Assembly (NCBI GenBank): GCA_022779365.1
Contig: JALFSI010000037.1
Location: 1-64,000 of the forward strand
DNA from: CAG-170 sp022779365
GTDB taxonomy: Bacteria > Bacillota > Clostridia > Oscillospirales > Oscillospiraceae
DNA: 64,000 bases
Direction of reading: 5' to 3'
This document shows, one piece after another, positions 39,797-48,276 of the stretch. The translations under genes and the position numbers were made by a program. Positions within the stretch are counted from its first letter, which is position 1, and every line of letters starts with the position of its first letter. The notes below the pieces were generated by a model. It was not told the DNA's origin. It made no database searches and saw only the letters and a program-made list of their open reading frames with translations.

Positions 39797-39940
39797 GATC
39801 CAATCGGCAAGAGTTCTCAGCGAGAGATTTTGTTCCAAATGAAAGTTTGGAAAACGCAGGAATACTTTGTGTATTTCGCGTTTTTCAAACTGCACAGTTG
39901 GAGCAAAAGATCCGCCGAGAACCGCAGACGATTGGATTAG
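39797..39940. repeat. Long palindromic dispersed repeat, copy b, inside the pst operon
   Basis: Shares GCGAGAGATTTT, the central GGAATACTTTGTGTATTTC and AAAAGATCC with 28978-29138. The outer arms CCAATCG / CGATTGG pair. It overlaps the last codon of pstA and fills the pstA-pstB gap, so it would be transcribed as a large hairpin within the operon. Confidence 0.75.
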
Positions 39941-40788
39941 CGGTTACGCAAATAACGTGTACAGTCCTCGGCAGCCAGATTGATCGTCAGCGTCAGCAGC
40001 ATCAAAATGGCGGCGATGGCGAATGCAGCGTCAAACTCGCCCTGTTCCTTGGCGTAGACATACAGCGCCACGGTCAGCGTCGCGCCCGCGCCGGAGAGCG
40101 TGTGCGCGAGGTCGCGCACGACGTGCGCAAAGCCCGCCGTAAAAAGCAGCGCCGCCGACTCGCCCAAAATTCTGCCGACGGACAAAATGCAGCCCGTCAC
40201 CACGCCGTCCACGCAGCCCGGCAGCACCACGGTGCGGATCGTGCGCCACTTGCCGGCGCCCAGCGCGAACGCGCCCTCGCGGTAGCTCTGCGGCACGGTC
40301 TTGAGGCTCTCCTGCGTCGTGCGCATGACGGTCGGCAGGTTCATGATGACCAGCGTCAGCGCGCCCGCGAGCAGCGACGTCTGCATTCCCAGCACCTCGC
40401 AGAAAAACAGCATACCCACCAAGCCGTAGATGATGGACGGAATGCCCGAAAGCGTCTCGGCGGCGTATTCGATGACCGCCACGAGCTTGTGGCTTTTCGC
40501 GTATTCGGTGAGGTACACCGCCGCGCCCGCGCCCAGCGGTACGACTAAAATGACCGCCGCGAGGATGATCCAGACCGTGTTCAGAATGTCCGGCAAAATG
40601 CCGATCGAGCCGGTCAGATAGCTCGGCGACGTGCTGAGAAATTCCCACGAGACGTGCGGCAGACCCTTTGCCAGCACGAAGATCACCAGAAACAGCACCA
40701 GCGCGCCCGTGAGCGCCGCGCTGAGATACATCAGCCCCTTGAGCCCGGCGTTATACAGCCGCCTTGCGGGGTGCATTTTCTTTTTCAT
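39937..40788 (-). CDS. pstA: Phosphate ABC transporter permease PstA
   Basis: 283 aa, six transmembrane helices, binding-protein-dependent permease loop around LPTVMRTTQESLKTVP and SYREGAFALGAGKWRTI. It follows pstC by 2 nt. It forms the membrane channel with PstC. Confidence 0.96.
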   Translation of the reverse strand: MKKKMHPARRLYNAGLKGLMYLSAALTGALVLFLVIFVLAKGLPHVSWEFLSTSPSYLTGSIGILPDILNTVWIILAAVILVVPLGAGAAVYLTEYAKSHKLVAVIEYAAETLSGIPSIIYGLVGMLFFCEVLGMQTSLLAGALTLVIMNLPTVMRTTQESLKTVPQSYREGAFALGAGKWRTIRTVVLPGCVDGVVTGCILSVGRILGESAALLFTAGFAHVVRDLAHTLSGAGATLTVALYVYAKEQGEFDAAFAIAAILMLLTLTINLAAEDCTRYLRNR

Positions 40789-40790
40789 GG

Positions 40791-41687
40791 TCAGCCCTCC
40801 CGGTCACGCTTTAAGAAAAAGTTCAGCGTGGCATTGATGAGCAGGATAAACAAAAACAGCACCAGCGCGATGGAAAACAGCGCCTGCCGCTGTAAGCCCG
40901 ACGAGTACGACATCTCACTTGCGACCGCCGTGGTGAGAAAGCGCACGCTTCCCATGAGCGTGGGCATATTCGCCGCGTTGCCGGAGACCATCATCACCGC
41001 CATCGCCTCGCCGATGGCGCGCCCCACGCCCAGCACGACCGCCGCAGCGATGCCGCTTTTTGCCGCCGGGACGCTCACGCGGAAATACGTCTCCACAGGT
41101 GTTGCGCCCAGCGCCAGCGACGCGTCCTCATACGCCTGCGGCACAGCCTCCAGCGCCGTGACCGAGACCTTGATGATGGACGGCAGGATCATAATGGCAA
41201 GCACGATGATCGCGGCGAGCAGGCTTGCGCCGTCGGGCACATGGAAGAGCTTGTGGATGCCGGGCACGAGCACCAGCATACCCACCAGACCGTACACCAC
41301 CGACGGGATGCCTGCCAGCAGGCTCACCGCCGATTGCAGGAGGTCACGCACGCGCCGGGGCGCGAGCTTGGCGATGTACACCGCCGCGAGGAAGCCCACC
41401 GGCACGCCGAGGACGATCGCGCCCGCCGTGCCGTACACGCTCGTGAGGATGAACGGCAGGATGCCGTACTGCGGCTCGGCGGCTGTGGATGCCCACGTTT
41501 TGCCGAACAGGAATTTCGTCAGTCCAATTTCGCGGATGGCGGGCAGACCGCTGAGGATGAGGTAGACGGTCATGAGCAGCACGCAGCCGACCGTGACCAG
41601 ACCCAGCAGCAGGAAGATGCCGTGCACGACAGTCTCCAGCCGGTTCGCCGCGCGGGTCTTTGGAGTTTGTGCGTTCGATCGTTTCAT
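40791..41687 (-). CDS. pstC: Phosphate ABC transporter permease PstC
   Basis: 298 aa, six transmembrane helices, N-terminal basic tail (MKRSNAQTPKTRAANR), with the permease motif EAVPQAYEDASLALGATPVE and the early YGILPFILTSVYGTAGAIVL. Located between pstS and pstA. Confidence 0.96.
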   Translation of the reverse strand: MKRSNAQTPKTRAANRLETVVHGIFLLLGLVTVGCVLLMTVYLILSGLPAIREIGLTKFLFGKTWASTAAEPQYGILPFILTSVYGTAGAIVLGVPVGFLAAVYIAKLAPRRVRDLLQSAVSLLAGIPSVVYGLVGMLVLVPGIHKLFHVPDGASLLAAIIVLAIMILPSIIKVSVTALEAVPQAYEDASLALGATPVETYFRVSVPAAKSGIAAAVVLGVGRAIGEAMAVMMVSGNAANMPTLMGSVRFLTTAVASEMSYSSGLQRQALFSIALVLFLFILLINATLNFFLKRDREG

Positions 41688-41770
41688 GATATTCCCTATA
41701 TTCCCTTTCCAAGATACGCCCGCAGCGCGGCAGAAGCTCCGCCGCGCCGTGGGAAAAGAGGAGATGCGAG

Positions 41771-42577
41771 TTAAGCTACCGGGACAGCACCGGCGGCGGA
41801 GATCAGGCTTGCCGCGTCCGCAGACAGGGCGAAGTCAAAGAACTTCTGCGCCGCGTCGGAGAGCTTCGTGCCGTCCTTGGTGACCAGCACGAACGGACGC
41901 TGGACCTTGTAGCTGCCGTCCTTGACGGCCGCCTTGGTCGGGGTCACGCCGTCCACACTCAAAGCCTTGACGCTGTCCTTGAGCGCGGCGAGGGAGGCGT
42001 AGCCGATGGCGTCCGGGTTCTGGGAGACGGTGGTGATGACGTCGCCGGTGGAGGTCAGCTCCTGACGGTACTGGCAGGCGTCCTTTGTGCCGGTGATGGA
42101 CTCAAAGCCGTCGCGCGTGCCGCTGCCCGCTTCACGACCGATCAGAACGATCTCAGCGTCATTGCCGCCGACGTCCTTCCAGTTGGTGATCGCGCCGGTA
42201 TAGATGTCGGCGATCTGCTGGAGCGAGAGGTCTGCGACCGGGTTTTCGGGGTTTACGATGATGGCGATGCCGTCAAGCGCGACGGTCGTGCCGACCAGCC
42301 CGGAGGCAACCTCGTCATCCTTCAGCGCGCGGCTGGAAAGACCGATGTCGCAGCGCCCTTCGGATACGGCAGTGATGCCCGAGCCCGAGCCGGTGGGGTT
42401 GTAGGTAAAGGCGACGCCGGAGTTGTCCTTCATAAACTGCTCGCCGAGCGTGCCGATGACCTTCTCCATGGACGTCGAGCCGTCGGTAGAGACGCTGCCG
42501 CTCGTCTTGGCGGCACAGCCCGCGAACAGCGATACGGCGCAGACCAGCGCCAGCGCGATTGCAATGATCTTCTTCAT
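41771..42577 (-). CDS. pstS: Phosphate-binding lipoprotein PstS
   Basis: 268 aa. The lipoprotein signal ends LFAGC (Cys at about 21). Phosphate-binding motifs are STDGSTSMEKVI, PTGSGSGITAV, IGLSSRALK and IGREAGSGTRDGFE. First gene of pstSCAB-phoU-phoPR, preceded by a Pho-box-like promoter. Confidence 0.97.
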   Translation of the reverse strand: MKKIIAIALALVCAVSLFAGCAAKTSGSVSTDGSTSMEKVIGTLGEQFMKDNSGVAFTYNPTGSGSGITAVSEGRCDIGLSSRALKDDEVASGLVGTTVALDGIAIIVNPENPVADLSLQQIADIYTGAITNWKDVGGNDAEIVLIGREAGSGTRDGFESITGTKDACQYRQELTSTGDVITTVSQNPDAIGYASLAALKDSVKALSVDGVTPTKAAVKDGSYKVQRPFVLVTKDGTKLSDAAQKFFDFALSADAASLISAAGAVPVA

Positions 42578-42632
42578 AAATAAGACTTCCTTTCTTATTG
42601 TCGTTCAGGACTTTCTGTTCCTTACGCGCCTA

Positions 42633-42687
42633 ATCATACCGCCGCTTTGTAAAAGCCAAAACCGCGCGATTGTAAAATCCATGTCAA
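42633..42687 (-). promoter_or_regulatory. Pho-box-like promoter of pstS
   Basis: Minus strand: TTGACA (42682-42687) and TTTACA (42671-42676) are 11 bp apart. A further TTTACA (42648-42653) lies 23 bp on, and a -10 TATGAT is at 42633-42638. Repeats of TT(A/T/G)ACA type at about 11-bp steps match PhoP binding in Firmicutes. Confidence 0.65.
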
Positions 42688-42707
42688 ATCACCACTGCGC
42701 AAAAAAG

Positions 42708-42731
42708 GCTTCCCCACATGGGGAAGCCTTC
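42708..42731. terminator. Hairpin GGCTTCCCCACATGGGGAAGCC
   Basis: A 10-bp stem (AAGGCTTCCCC / GGGGAAGCCTT). It is similar in sequence to the REP-like units near 20.5-20.7 kb and borders the dispersed repeat that follows. Confidence 0.5.
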
Positions 42732-42963
42732 AGTCTGTCGAAAAAGCCTCGCAGAGTTTTGCGCCCGCAGGCGCAAAAATGATTCAGATCATTTTCTGCG
42801 GCGGCGTGTACGTCGCAGAAAATACAATACAGGCTGCAAGTGTGGAATTTGTGTGCCAACGGCACACAAATTATGCGCGCAGCAGACTGCAAGACCTCTC
42901 AAACGAAAACCCAGCGAAGCGGTTTTCGTTTGAAAGCGTGTCAAAAATATTTTTTTGACACGC
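42731..42963 (-). repeat. 230-bp dispersed structured repeat, copy 1
   Basis: Nearly identical, in opposite orientation, to 60595-60902 apart from an extra segment of about 75 bp there. Nested palindromes: GTGTCAAAAA/TTTTTGACAC, CAAACGAAAACC/GGTTTTCGTTTG, TTTGTGTGCC/GGCACACAAA, TTTTCTGCG/CGCAGAAAA and GCGCCTGCGGGCGC. No ORF is supported. It lies between the pstS promoter and the pncB terminator. Confidence 0.9.
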
Positions 42964-42964
42964 T

Positions 42965-42994
42965 CACAGGCGCGCCGCTTTGGCGGCGCGCCTG
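42965..42994 (-). terminator. Terminator of pncB
   Basis: ACAGGCGCGCCGC / GCGGCGCGCCTGT stem with TTTG loop just past the pncB stop. Confidence 0.75.
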
Positions 42995-43003
42995 TGCTTC
43001 TTC

Positions 43004-44464
43004 TTACTTCCCTGCGGAATTGTTTTTGAGCAGGTCATACTTGATCTGCCAGAGCTTTTGCGACAGGTCCACATAATAGGTATGCGGATTATCAAAGCGC
43101 TTGACCTCGTCCCAGAGGGTGTCCACCTGCTCGGCGCAGTAGCGCTTGATCTCGGCGAGGGGCGGCAGGTCGTAGACCAGCTCGCCATGCCGGAAGACGG
43201 GCACGAGCAGTTCTTTGGCGGTGAAATTATACACCGTTTTGCGCTTCCACGTCGCCTCGGGGTCGAAAATTTCGATGTTCCCGCTGTCGTCCACCGTCTC
43301 GTCGTGCACGCACAGGTAGTCGGCGATGGCTTTGCCGGTGTCGTTGCCGAAAAAGCGGTAGAGCTTTTTAAAGTGCGGGTTCGTGATCTTGCCCACGTTT
43401 TCGCTGATCTTGATCTTGGGCACGATCGTGCCGTCGGACGCCTCCACAGCGGTGAGCTTGTACACGCCGCCGAACACCGGCTCGGAGCGCGCGGTGATGA
43501 GCCGCTCACCCACGCCGAACAGGTCGATCTGCGCGCCCTGCGCGATGAGATCGCGGATGATGTACTCATCCAGCGAGTTTGAGACCGAAATTTCGCACGA
43601 CTGCCAGCCCGCGTCGTCGAGCATTTTGCGCGCCTTTTTTGTCAGGTACGTCATATCGCCGGAGTCGAGCCGGATGCCGCATTTGGTGAGCCCGCGCGGG
43701 CGCAGCACGTCGTTAAACGCGCGGATGGCGTCCGGGACGCCGCTTTTGAGCGTGTTGTAGGTATCCACCAGCAGGACGGGATTTTCGGGGTAGGTCTCGC
43801 AATAGGCGCGGAAGGCGTCATACTGCGTGTCGAACATCTGCACCCACGAATGCGCCATCGTGCCCCCGGCGTGTACGCCGTAGAGCTGGTCGGAGATGGT
43901 GCACGCCGTCCCGGCGCAGCCGCCGATGAACGCCGCGCGCGCGCCTAAGATCGCGCCGTCGCCGCCCTGCGCCCGGCGCGAGCCGAACTCCAAAACGGGG
44001 CGACCCTTTGCCGCGCGGACCACGCGGTTCGCCTTGGTCGCGATGAGGCTCTGGTGGTTGATGGCGAGCAGCAGGTACGTTTCGATGAGCTGCGCCTGCA
44101 CCGCCGGGGCGCGCACGGTCACGATCGGCTCGCGCGGGAAGATGGGCGTGCCCTCCGGCACTGCCCAGATGTCGCCCGTAAAGCGGAACTCGCGCAGATA
44201 CGCCAGAAATTCCTCACAGAAAATGCCCCGCCCGCGCAGATAGGCAATATCCTCCTCCGAAAAATGCAGATCCTGGATATACCGCACGATCTGCTCCAGA
44301 CCCGCCGCGATGGCAAAGCCGCCGCCGTCGGGCACGGTGCGGAAAAAGACGTCAAAATAGGTGATGCGGTCCTGATAGCCGCACTTGAAATAGCCGTTGC
44401 CCATCGTCAGCTCGTAAAAATCACAGAGCATCGTCAGGTTCAGCTTCTGATTCGTTGCATCCAT
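43004..44464 (-). CDS. pncB: Nicotinate phosphoribosyltransferase
   Basis: 486 aa; nicotinate + PRPP to nicotinate mononucleotide for NAD salvage. It has LCDFYELTMGNGYFKCG, the catalytic region EFGSRRAQGGDGA, LVDTYNTLKSGVPDA, RLDSGDMTYLTKKAR and FGVGERLITA, typical of the long Gram-positive form. The CYTH gene lies 15 nt upstream on the same strand, so they are probably cotranscribed. Confidence 0.96.
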   Translation of the reverse strand: MDATNQKLNLTMLCDFYELTMGNGYFKCGYQDRITYFDVFFRTVPDGGGFAIAAGLEQIVRYIQDLHFSEEDIAYLRGRGIFCEEFLAYLREFRFTGDIWAVPEGTPIFPREPIVTVRAPAVQAQLIETYLLLAINHQSLIATKANRVVRAAKGRPVLEFGSRRAQGGDGAILGARAAFIGGCAGTACTISDQLYGVHAGGTMAHSWVQMFDTQYDAFRAYCETYPENPVLLVDTYNTLKSGVPDAIRAFNDVLRPRGLTKCGIRLDSGDMTYLTKKARKMLDDAGWQSCEISVSNSLDEYIIRDLIAQGAQIDLFGVGERLITARSEPVFGGVYKLTAVEASDGTIVPKIKISENVGKITNPHFKKLYRFFGNDTGKAIADYLCVHDETVDDSGNIEIFDPEATWKRKTVYNFTAKELLVPVFRHGELVYDLPPLAEIKRYCAEQVDTLWDEVKRFDNPHTYYVDLSQKLWQIKYDLLKNNSAGK

Positions 44465-44479
44465 GCCGGATGGTCCTCC

Positions 44480-45082
44480 TTATACCTGTTCGAGCCGCCG
44501 CGCGCGCTCGGATTTGCTGCTGTGCTCCTCGCGCAGCCCGAATTTTTCCGCCAGCGCCCTGCCAAACGCCAGCATCGGCGCAGCCTCGCCGTCCTTCAGC
44601 TCCAGCTCCAGCTCACACAGCGGCGCGCGGCGCGTCCCGCGCGAAAGCTCGCCAATATCGCCCGCCAGCTCGCACACGCAGCCGTCCAGATGGAGCATCG
44701 CGCGGATGCGCGTGAATTTTGTGCCGCACACAGGCGCGAGCACGCCGCTTTGCAGAATATCCGCCAGCTCCGCCGGTGCGCCGTCCTTTACGAGCCTCGG
44801 CACGGCATCCTCCAGATACTCCGCCTCCGTCTCCCACTCGCCGCGCGCCAGACCCTCGCCCGGCGTTTTGATCGTGACGACGCTTTTGCCCGCGAGCTTC
44901 CGCAGCCGCAGCGCCCAGTGCCGCGCGGCGAGCTTGCCGTCGGGCGTGTCAAAATACGTCGATTCTGTCTGTAAATAGGTGAAGTCGCCGTGCATCCGGC
45001 TGCGCACATCGGGACTGCACAGGATGCAGTCGAGCAGGTGCAGGTCGCCTACCGCGAGCTTCAGCTCCAGTTCCGTTGCCAT
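44480..45082 (-). CDS. CYTH-domain protein (triphosphate tunnel fold)
   Basis: 200 aa. It starts MATELELKLAV, giving the ExExK signature (ELELK). Further tunnel residues are seen in TYFDTPDGKL, WALRLRKLAGKSVVTIK and LCELELELKDGE. Members hydrolyse inorganic triphosphate or act as adenylate cyclase/thiamine triphosphatase; which applies here is unknown. The start is ATG 45082; an in-frame ATG 20 codons upstream is in the leader. Cotranscribed with pncB. Confidence 0.85.
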   Translation of the reverse strand: MATELELKLAVGDLHLLDCILCSPDVRSRMHGDFTYLQTESTYFDTPDGKLAARHWALRLRKLAGKSVVTIKTPGEGLARGEWETEAEYLEDAVPRLVKDGAPAELADILQSGVLAPVCGTKFTRIRAMLHLDGCVCELAGDIGELSRGTRRAPLCELELELKDGEAAPMLAFGRALAEKFGLREEHSSKSERARRLEQV

Positions 45083-45248
45083 AGTATCCTCCGTGTATTT
45101 GTTGCTTGTCCCTATTGTACGCGTTTTTCGCCCATGAAGCAAGAACTAAAGTGCCAAAGTATTCCCACGCCGACCGCTCCCGACGCATTTTGCGCACAGA
45201 TGGTTGTAAGATGGCTGTAAAAATACCATATATTGGGAGTGAATTTAT

Positions 45249-47249
45249 ATGTCCTGGTCGTCGCTGGTGGAAGATAAGCTGGGCGCGGCGCGCCGGAGCG
45301 TGCTGCGGCGCGTCTCTGCCAGCGCCCCGCTGGGGCTGCTCGTGCGCGGGATGCTGGCGCTTTGCGCGGGTGCGGCGCTCTCCGGCGTCCGGCTTCCGGG
45401 CGGGAGCCTGCCGCTGGGACTGGCGCTGGTGGCGGCGCTGCCGTTCGGCGCGGTGAGCGTGTGCGCGCTGCTGGGCGCGGTGGGCGCGCACGCGCTGATC
45501 TATGGGTTTTCGCAGACGCTGAGCGTGGCGGCGGCGGGCTTTCTCATCGAGACGGAGCTGCTCATCTTCCGGGAGCTTCTGCCGCGGGACAAGCGCTGGT
45601 TTTTGCCCGTGAGCGCGGCGGTGCTGTACGGTATGGTGGAGTTTTTGGAGCTGCTGCAGGCGCATTTTGCGCCGGATGAGACGCTGCTGTTTCTGGCGCG
45701 CGTGGGGATGCTGGGCGTGTGCGCGTGGGCGTTTACGGACGCCGTCACGTCACGCGCGCGCGGCGCGCGCGTCTTTCTGGCGCTGTGCCTGCTTGCGGGC
45801 TGCGGGGCGCTGGTGCTTCCGGGCGGGGTGCGGCTGAGTATCGTGCTCGGCGCGGCGGCGGTCGGATTTTGCCTTGGGCTGGCGGACGCGCTGCGTGCGG
45901 CGGCGCTTGTGGGACTGGCGCTGGATATAACGGGCGTGTGCGCCGTGCCGCTCACGCCGTGCTTTGTGCTCGCGGCGCTGCTGTGCGGCGTGCTGCCGCT
46001 CAAAACGCGGCTCATGCGGGCGGTGATCCTGCTTGCGTGCTGCGGCGGGTGGCTGCTGCTGCGGCAGGATGTGCAGGTCGCGGGCATGGCGGGGTGCGTG
46101 CTCGGCGGGGCGCTGGCGCTGCTGATGCCGCAGCGATTGGAGCGGTTTTTGGACACGGACGCGCCGGACGGCGCTGCCGCTGCCGCGCCGGGCCTGGAAC
46201 AGGCGAGCGCGCTGCTGGGGCGCATCCGCCGTCTTTTGGAGCGCACGCGCGCGCACGATCCAGCGCCGCAGTCGGCGGCGGTGTTTGACCGCGCGGCGGA
46301 GCTTGCCTGCTGCGGCTGTGCGGGCTGGGAGACGTGCTGGGAGACGTGCGCGGCGGACACCTATCTCGCCCTGTCGGGCGCGGCGGGGCGCATTTTGCAG
46401 CGCGGCGAGATGCTGCCGGACGATCTGCCGCCGTTTTTCCGCGCGCGGTGCAGCCGGTATCCGCAGTTTACCGGTGCGGTCAACCAGGCACTGGACGAGC
46501 AGCTCGCGCGGCTGCAATATCAAAACCGCCTGACGGAGCTGAGCGCCGTGACGGCGGAGCAGTACGGCTGCCTTGCGGCGTATCTGCACGCGCTGGCGCA
46601 GGGCGTGCCGGACGCGCCCTCGGCGGCGTTCGCGCCCGACGAGGGCTTTCGCGCCTGCGGCGTGCGCGGCAGCAGCGTCTGCGGCGACCTGGCCGCGAGC
46701 TTTACCTGCGGCGAGCGGTATTATCTGCTGCTGTGCGACGGCATGGGTACAGGCGCTGCCGCGCGCGGCGAGGCGGCTGCCGCAGCGGAGCTGCTAAAAG
46801 GACTCATTTGCAGCGGCATGGACGCGCCGGAGGCGCTGCGGATGCTGAGCGGCGTGTATTTTCTGCGCGAGAGCGGCGGCTTTTCGACCGTGGATCTCCT
46901 GCAGGTCAGCCTTGCCAGCGGCGAGGGCGTACTTTATAAATGGGGCGCTGCGCCGTCTTATCTGCTTGTGGGGCGGCGGGTGTACAAGCTCGGCGCGTCC
47001 GCGCCCCCGCCCGGCGTGAGCGCGGAACAGGGGCGGCGCGGGCAATGCATCCAGCTCGCGCTCCAGCGCGGGCAGACGCTGATCTTGGTGAGCGACGGCG
47101 CGGACGAGCAGACCGCCGAGCAGACCATCCGCGCCGCCGCGACCACAACTCCCTGCGAGCTGGCGGCAGCCATCGTCGCCGCCTGCGGCGCAGAGGACGA
47201 CAGAAGCGCCGCAGTGGTGCGGTTAAAGAGAACACGCGCGGCGGTCTAA
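45249..47249 (+). CDS. spoIIE: Stage II sporulation protein E-like phosphatase
   Basis: 666 aa. The N-terminal half (about 25-310) has around ten transmembrane helices. A middle domain contains Cys-rich ELACCGCAGWETCWETC. The C-terminal PP2C/SpoIIE phosphatase has FRACGVRGSSVCGDLAASF, LLLCDGMGTGAAARGEA, GGFSTVDLLQVSLASGEG and LVSDGADEQ. It matches SpoIIE, which dephosphorylates SpoIIAA to activate sigma-F in the forespore. It is a single gene, divergent from CYTH/pncB. It supports a spore-forming host. Confidence 0.92.
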   Translation: MSWSSLVEDKLGAARRSVLRRVSASAPLGLLVRGMLALCAGAALSGVRLPGGSLPLGLALVAALPFGAVSVCALLGAVGAHALIYGFSQTLSVAAAGFLIETELLIFRELLPRDKRWFLPVSAAVLYGMVEFLELLQAHFAPDETLLFLARVGMLGVCAWAFTDAVTSRARGARVFLALCLLAGCGALVLPGGVRLSIVLGAAAVGFCLGLADALRAAALVGLALDITGVCAVPLTPCFVLAALLCGVLPLKTRLMRAVILLACCGGWLLLRQDVQVAGMAGCVLGGALALLMPQRLERFLDTDAPDGAAAAAPGLEQASALLGRIRRLLERTRAHDPAPQSAAVFDRAAELACCGCAGWETCWETCAADTYLALSGAAGRILQRGEMLPDDLPPFFRARCSRYPQFTGAVNQALDEQLARLQYQNRLTELSAVTAEQYGCLAAYLHALAQGVPDAPSAAFAPDEGFRACGVRGSSVCGDLAASFTCGERYYLLLCDGMGTGAAARGEAAAAAELLKGLICSGMDAPEALRMLSGVYFLRESGGFSTVDLLQVSLASGEGVLYKWGAAPSYLLVGRRVYKLGASAPPPGVSAEQGRRGQCIQLALQRGQTLILVSDGADEQTAEQTIRAAATTTPCELAAAIVAACGAEDDRSAAVVRLKRTRAAV

Positions 47250-47260
47250 CAAAATGAGCC

Positions 47261-47309
47261 GTAACGTAGGGGCTTGCCCATCCCCTACGTTACGACGAAT
47301 TACGAAAAA
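47261..47309. repeat. GTAGGGG palindromic repeat
   Basis: GCCGTAACGTAGGGG ... CCCCTACGTTACGACGAATT then ACGAAAAA; it starts 12 nt after the spoIIE stop. Sister of 35944-35993 with a shorter loop. Confidence 0.75.
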
Positions 47310-47335
47310 TCTCAAAAACCGCAAAAACGAAGCCC

Positions 47336-47361
47336 GGAAAGCATTTGCTTTCCGGGCTTCT
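47336..47361 (+). terminator. Terminator downstream of spoIIE
   Basis: AAGCCCGGAAAGC / GCTTTCCGGGCTT with a short ATTT loop, followed by CTGCCGG. Confidence 0.65.
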
Positions 47362-47658
47362 GCCGGTGAAGGCGGCGGGCGCGTCCTTATGATGCCGGCG
47401 CGACCGCCGCCGGGAGAGATCTGCCGTGCGCCGCTCCGGCAAAGCGCGGCGGACGCAAACGCTGCCGGGCACACGGCGGCATCTGCTGACAGGGCATGGC
47501 TTTTGCGCAGGACGCCCGATCCATGCACCTGCCGGGACATCCGCCCTTTTGTGTATGGAAATCGGCATTCCTGTTTTGGAAAGCTCCGAATCTCTCTGGC
47601 AACAGTATGCCCGCCGCGCGCGGCGTCATACGCGGAAAAATTCACCGTTTTCATGCGA

Positions 47659-47687
47659 TTGACAAGCCCCGCCGAAAAGGGTAAGAT
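47659..47687 (+). promoter_or_regulatory. Promoter of the NUDIX-cob operon
   Basis: TTGACA (47659-47664), 17-bp spacer, TAAGAT (47682-47687), 25 nt before the NUDIX start. Confidence 0.75.
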
Positions 47688-47712
47688 GAGAGCGAAAAAG
47701 GGGCTGAGACAC

Positions 47713-48276
47713 ATGGCTGACACCATCGACCTGCGCGAGCGGACGCTATCCTCGCGCGAAATTTTTGACGGAAAGATCCTGCACGTTTTTGAGGATACCG
47801 TCCGCCTGCCGGACGGGCAGACGGCGACGCGGGAATACCTGCGTCACGTCGGCGCGGTGTGCATCGTGCCGCTGTTTGAGAACGGCGATGTGCTCATCGA
47901 GCGCCAGTTCCGCTATCCCATCGGGCGCGTGGTCACGGAGATCCCGGCGGGCAAGCTGGACAGTCCCACGGAGGACCGCCTCGCGGCGGCGCAGCGCGAG
48001 CTGCACGAGGAGACGGGCGCGGCGGCAGCCTCGTGGCGCAGTCTGGGGCTGTTTCAGCCCGCGTTTGCGTATTCGGATGAGACGATCGAGATGTTTCTTG
48101 CCGAGGGGCTGACGTTCGGCGCACAGGAGCTGGATGCGGACGAGTTTTTGCAGCTCGACCGCGTCCCGCTGGACGCGCTCGTGCAGGATATTCTGGACGG
48201 CAAAATTCTGGACGCAAAAACGCAGCTCGCCATCCTCAAAACAAAGCTCCTGCTGGAACGGGACGGGCGCGCATGA
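47713..48276 (+). CDS. NUDIX hydrolase, ADP-ribose pyrophosphatase type
   Basis: 187 aa. The Nudix box region reads EIPAGKLDSPTEDRL then AAAQRELHEETGA, with the catalytic REL-EETG; the first spacer appears one residue longer than the canonical pattern. An N-terminal dimerisation segment (SREIFDGKILHVFEDTV) is typical of ADP-ribose pyrophosphatases. The start is ATG 47713, directly downstream of the promoter. It overlaps the next gene by 4 nt. A link to the corrinoid genes downstream may be only operonic. Confidence 0.9.
   Translation: MADTIDLRERTLSSREIFDGKILHVFEDTVRLPDGQTATREYLRHVGAVCIVPLFENGDVLIERQFRYPIGRVVTEIPAGKLDSPTEDRLAAAQRELHEETGAAAASWRSLGLFQPAFAYSDETIEMFLAEGLTFGAQELDADEFLQLDRVPLDALVQDILDGKILDAKTQLAILKTKLLLERDGRA

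Larger units (their letters stand above)
47310..47712. other. Intergenic region upstream of the NUDIX/cob operon
   Basis: About 400 bp: a terminator hairpin (47336-47361), then about 290 bp of GC-rich sequence with no supported gene, then a promoter (47659-47687). I looked for a cobalamin riboswitch and did not find a convincing B12 box. Confidence 0.6.

Noticed and set aside
47250..47712. Possible cobalamin riboswitch upstream of the NUDIX/cob operon
   Set aside because: No convincing B12 box or aptamer core was seen; the region holds a repeat, a terminator and an ordinary promoter.
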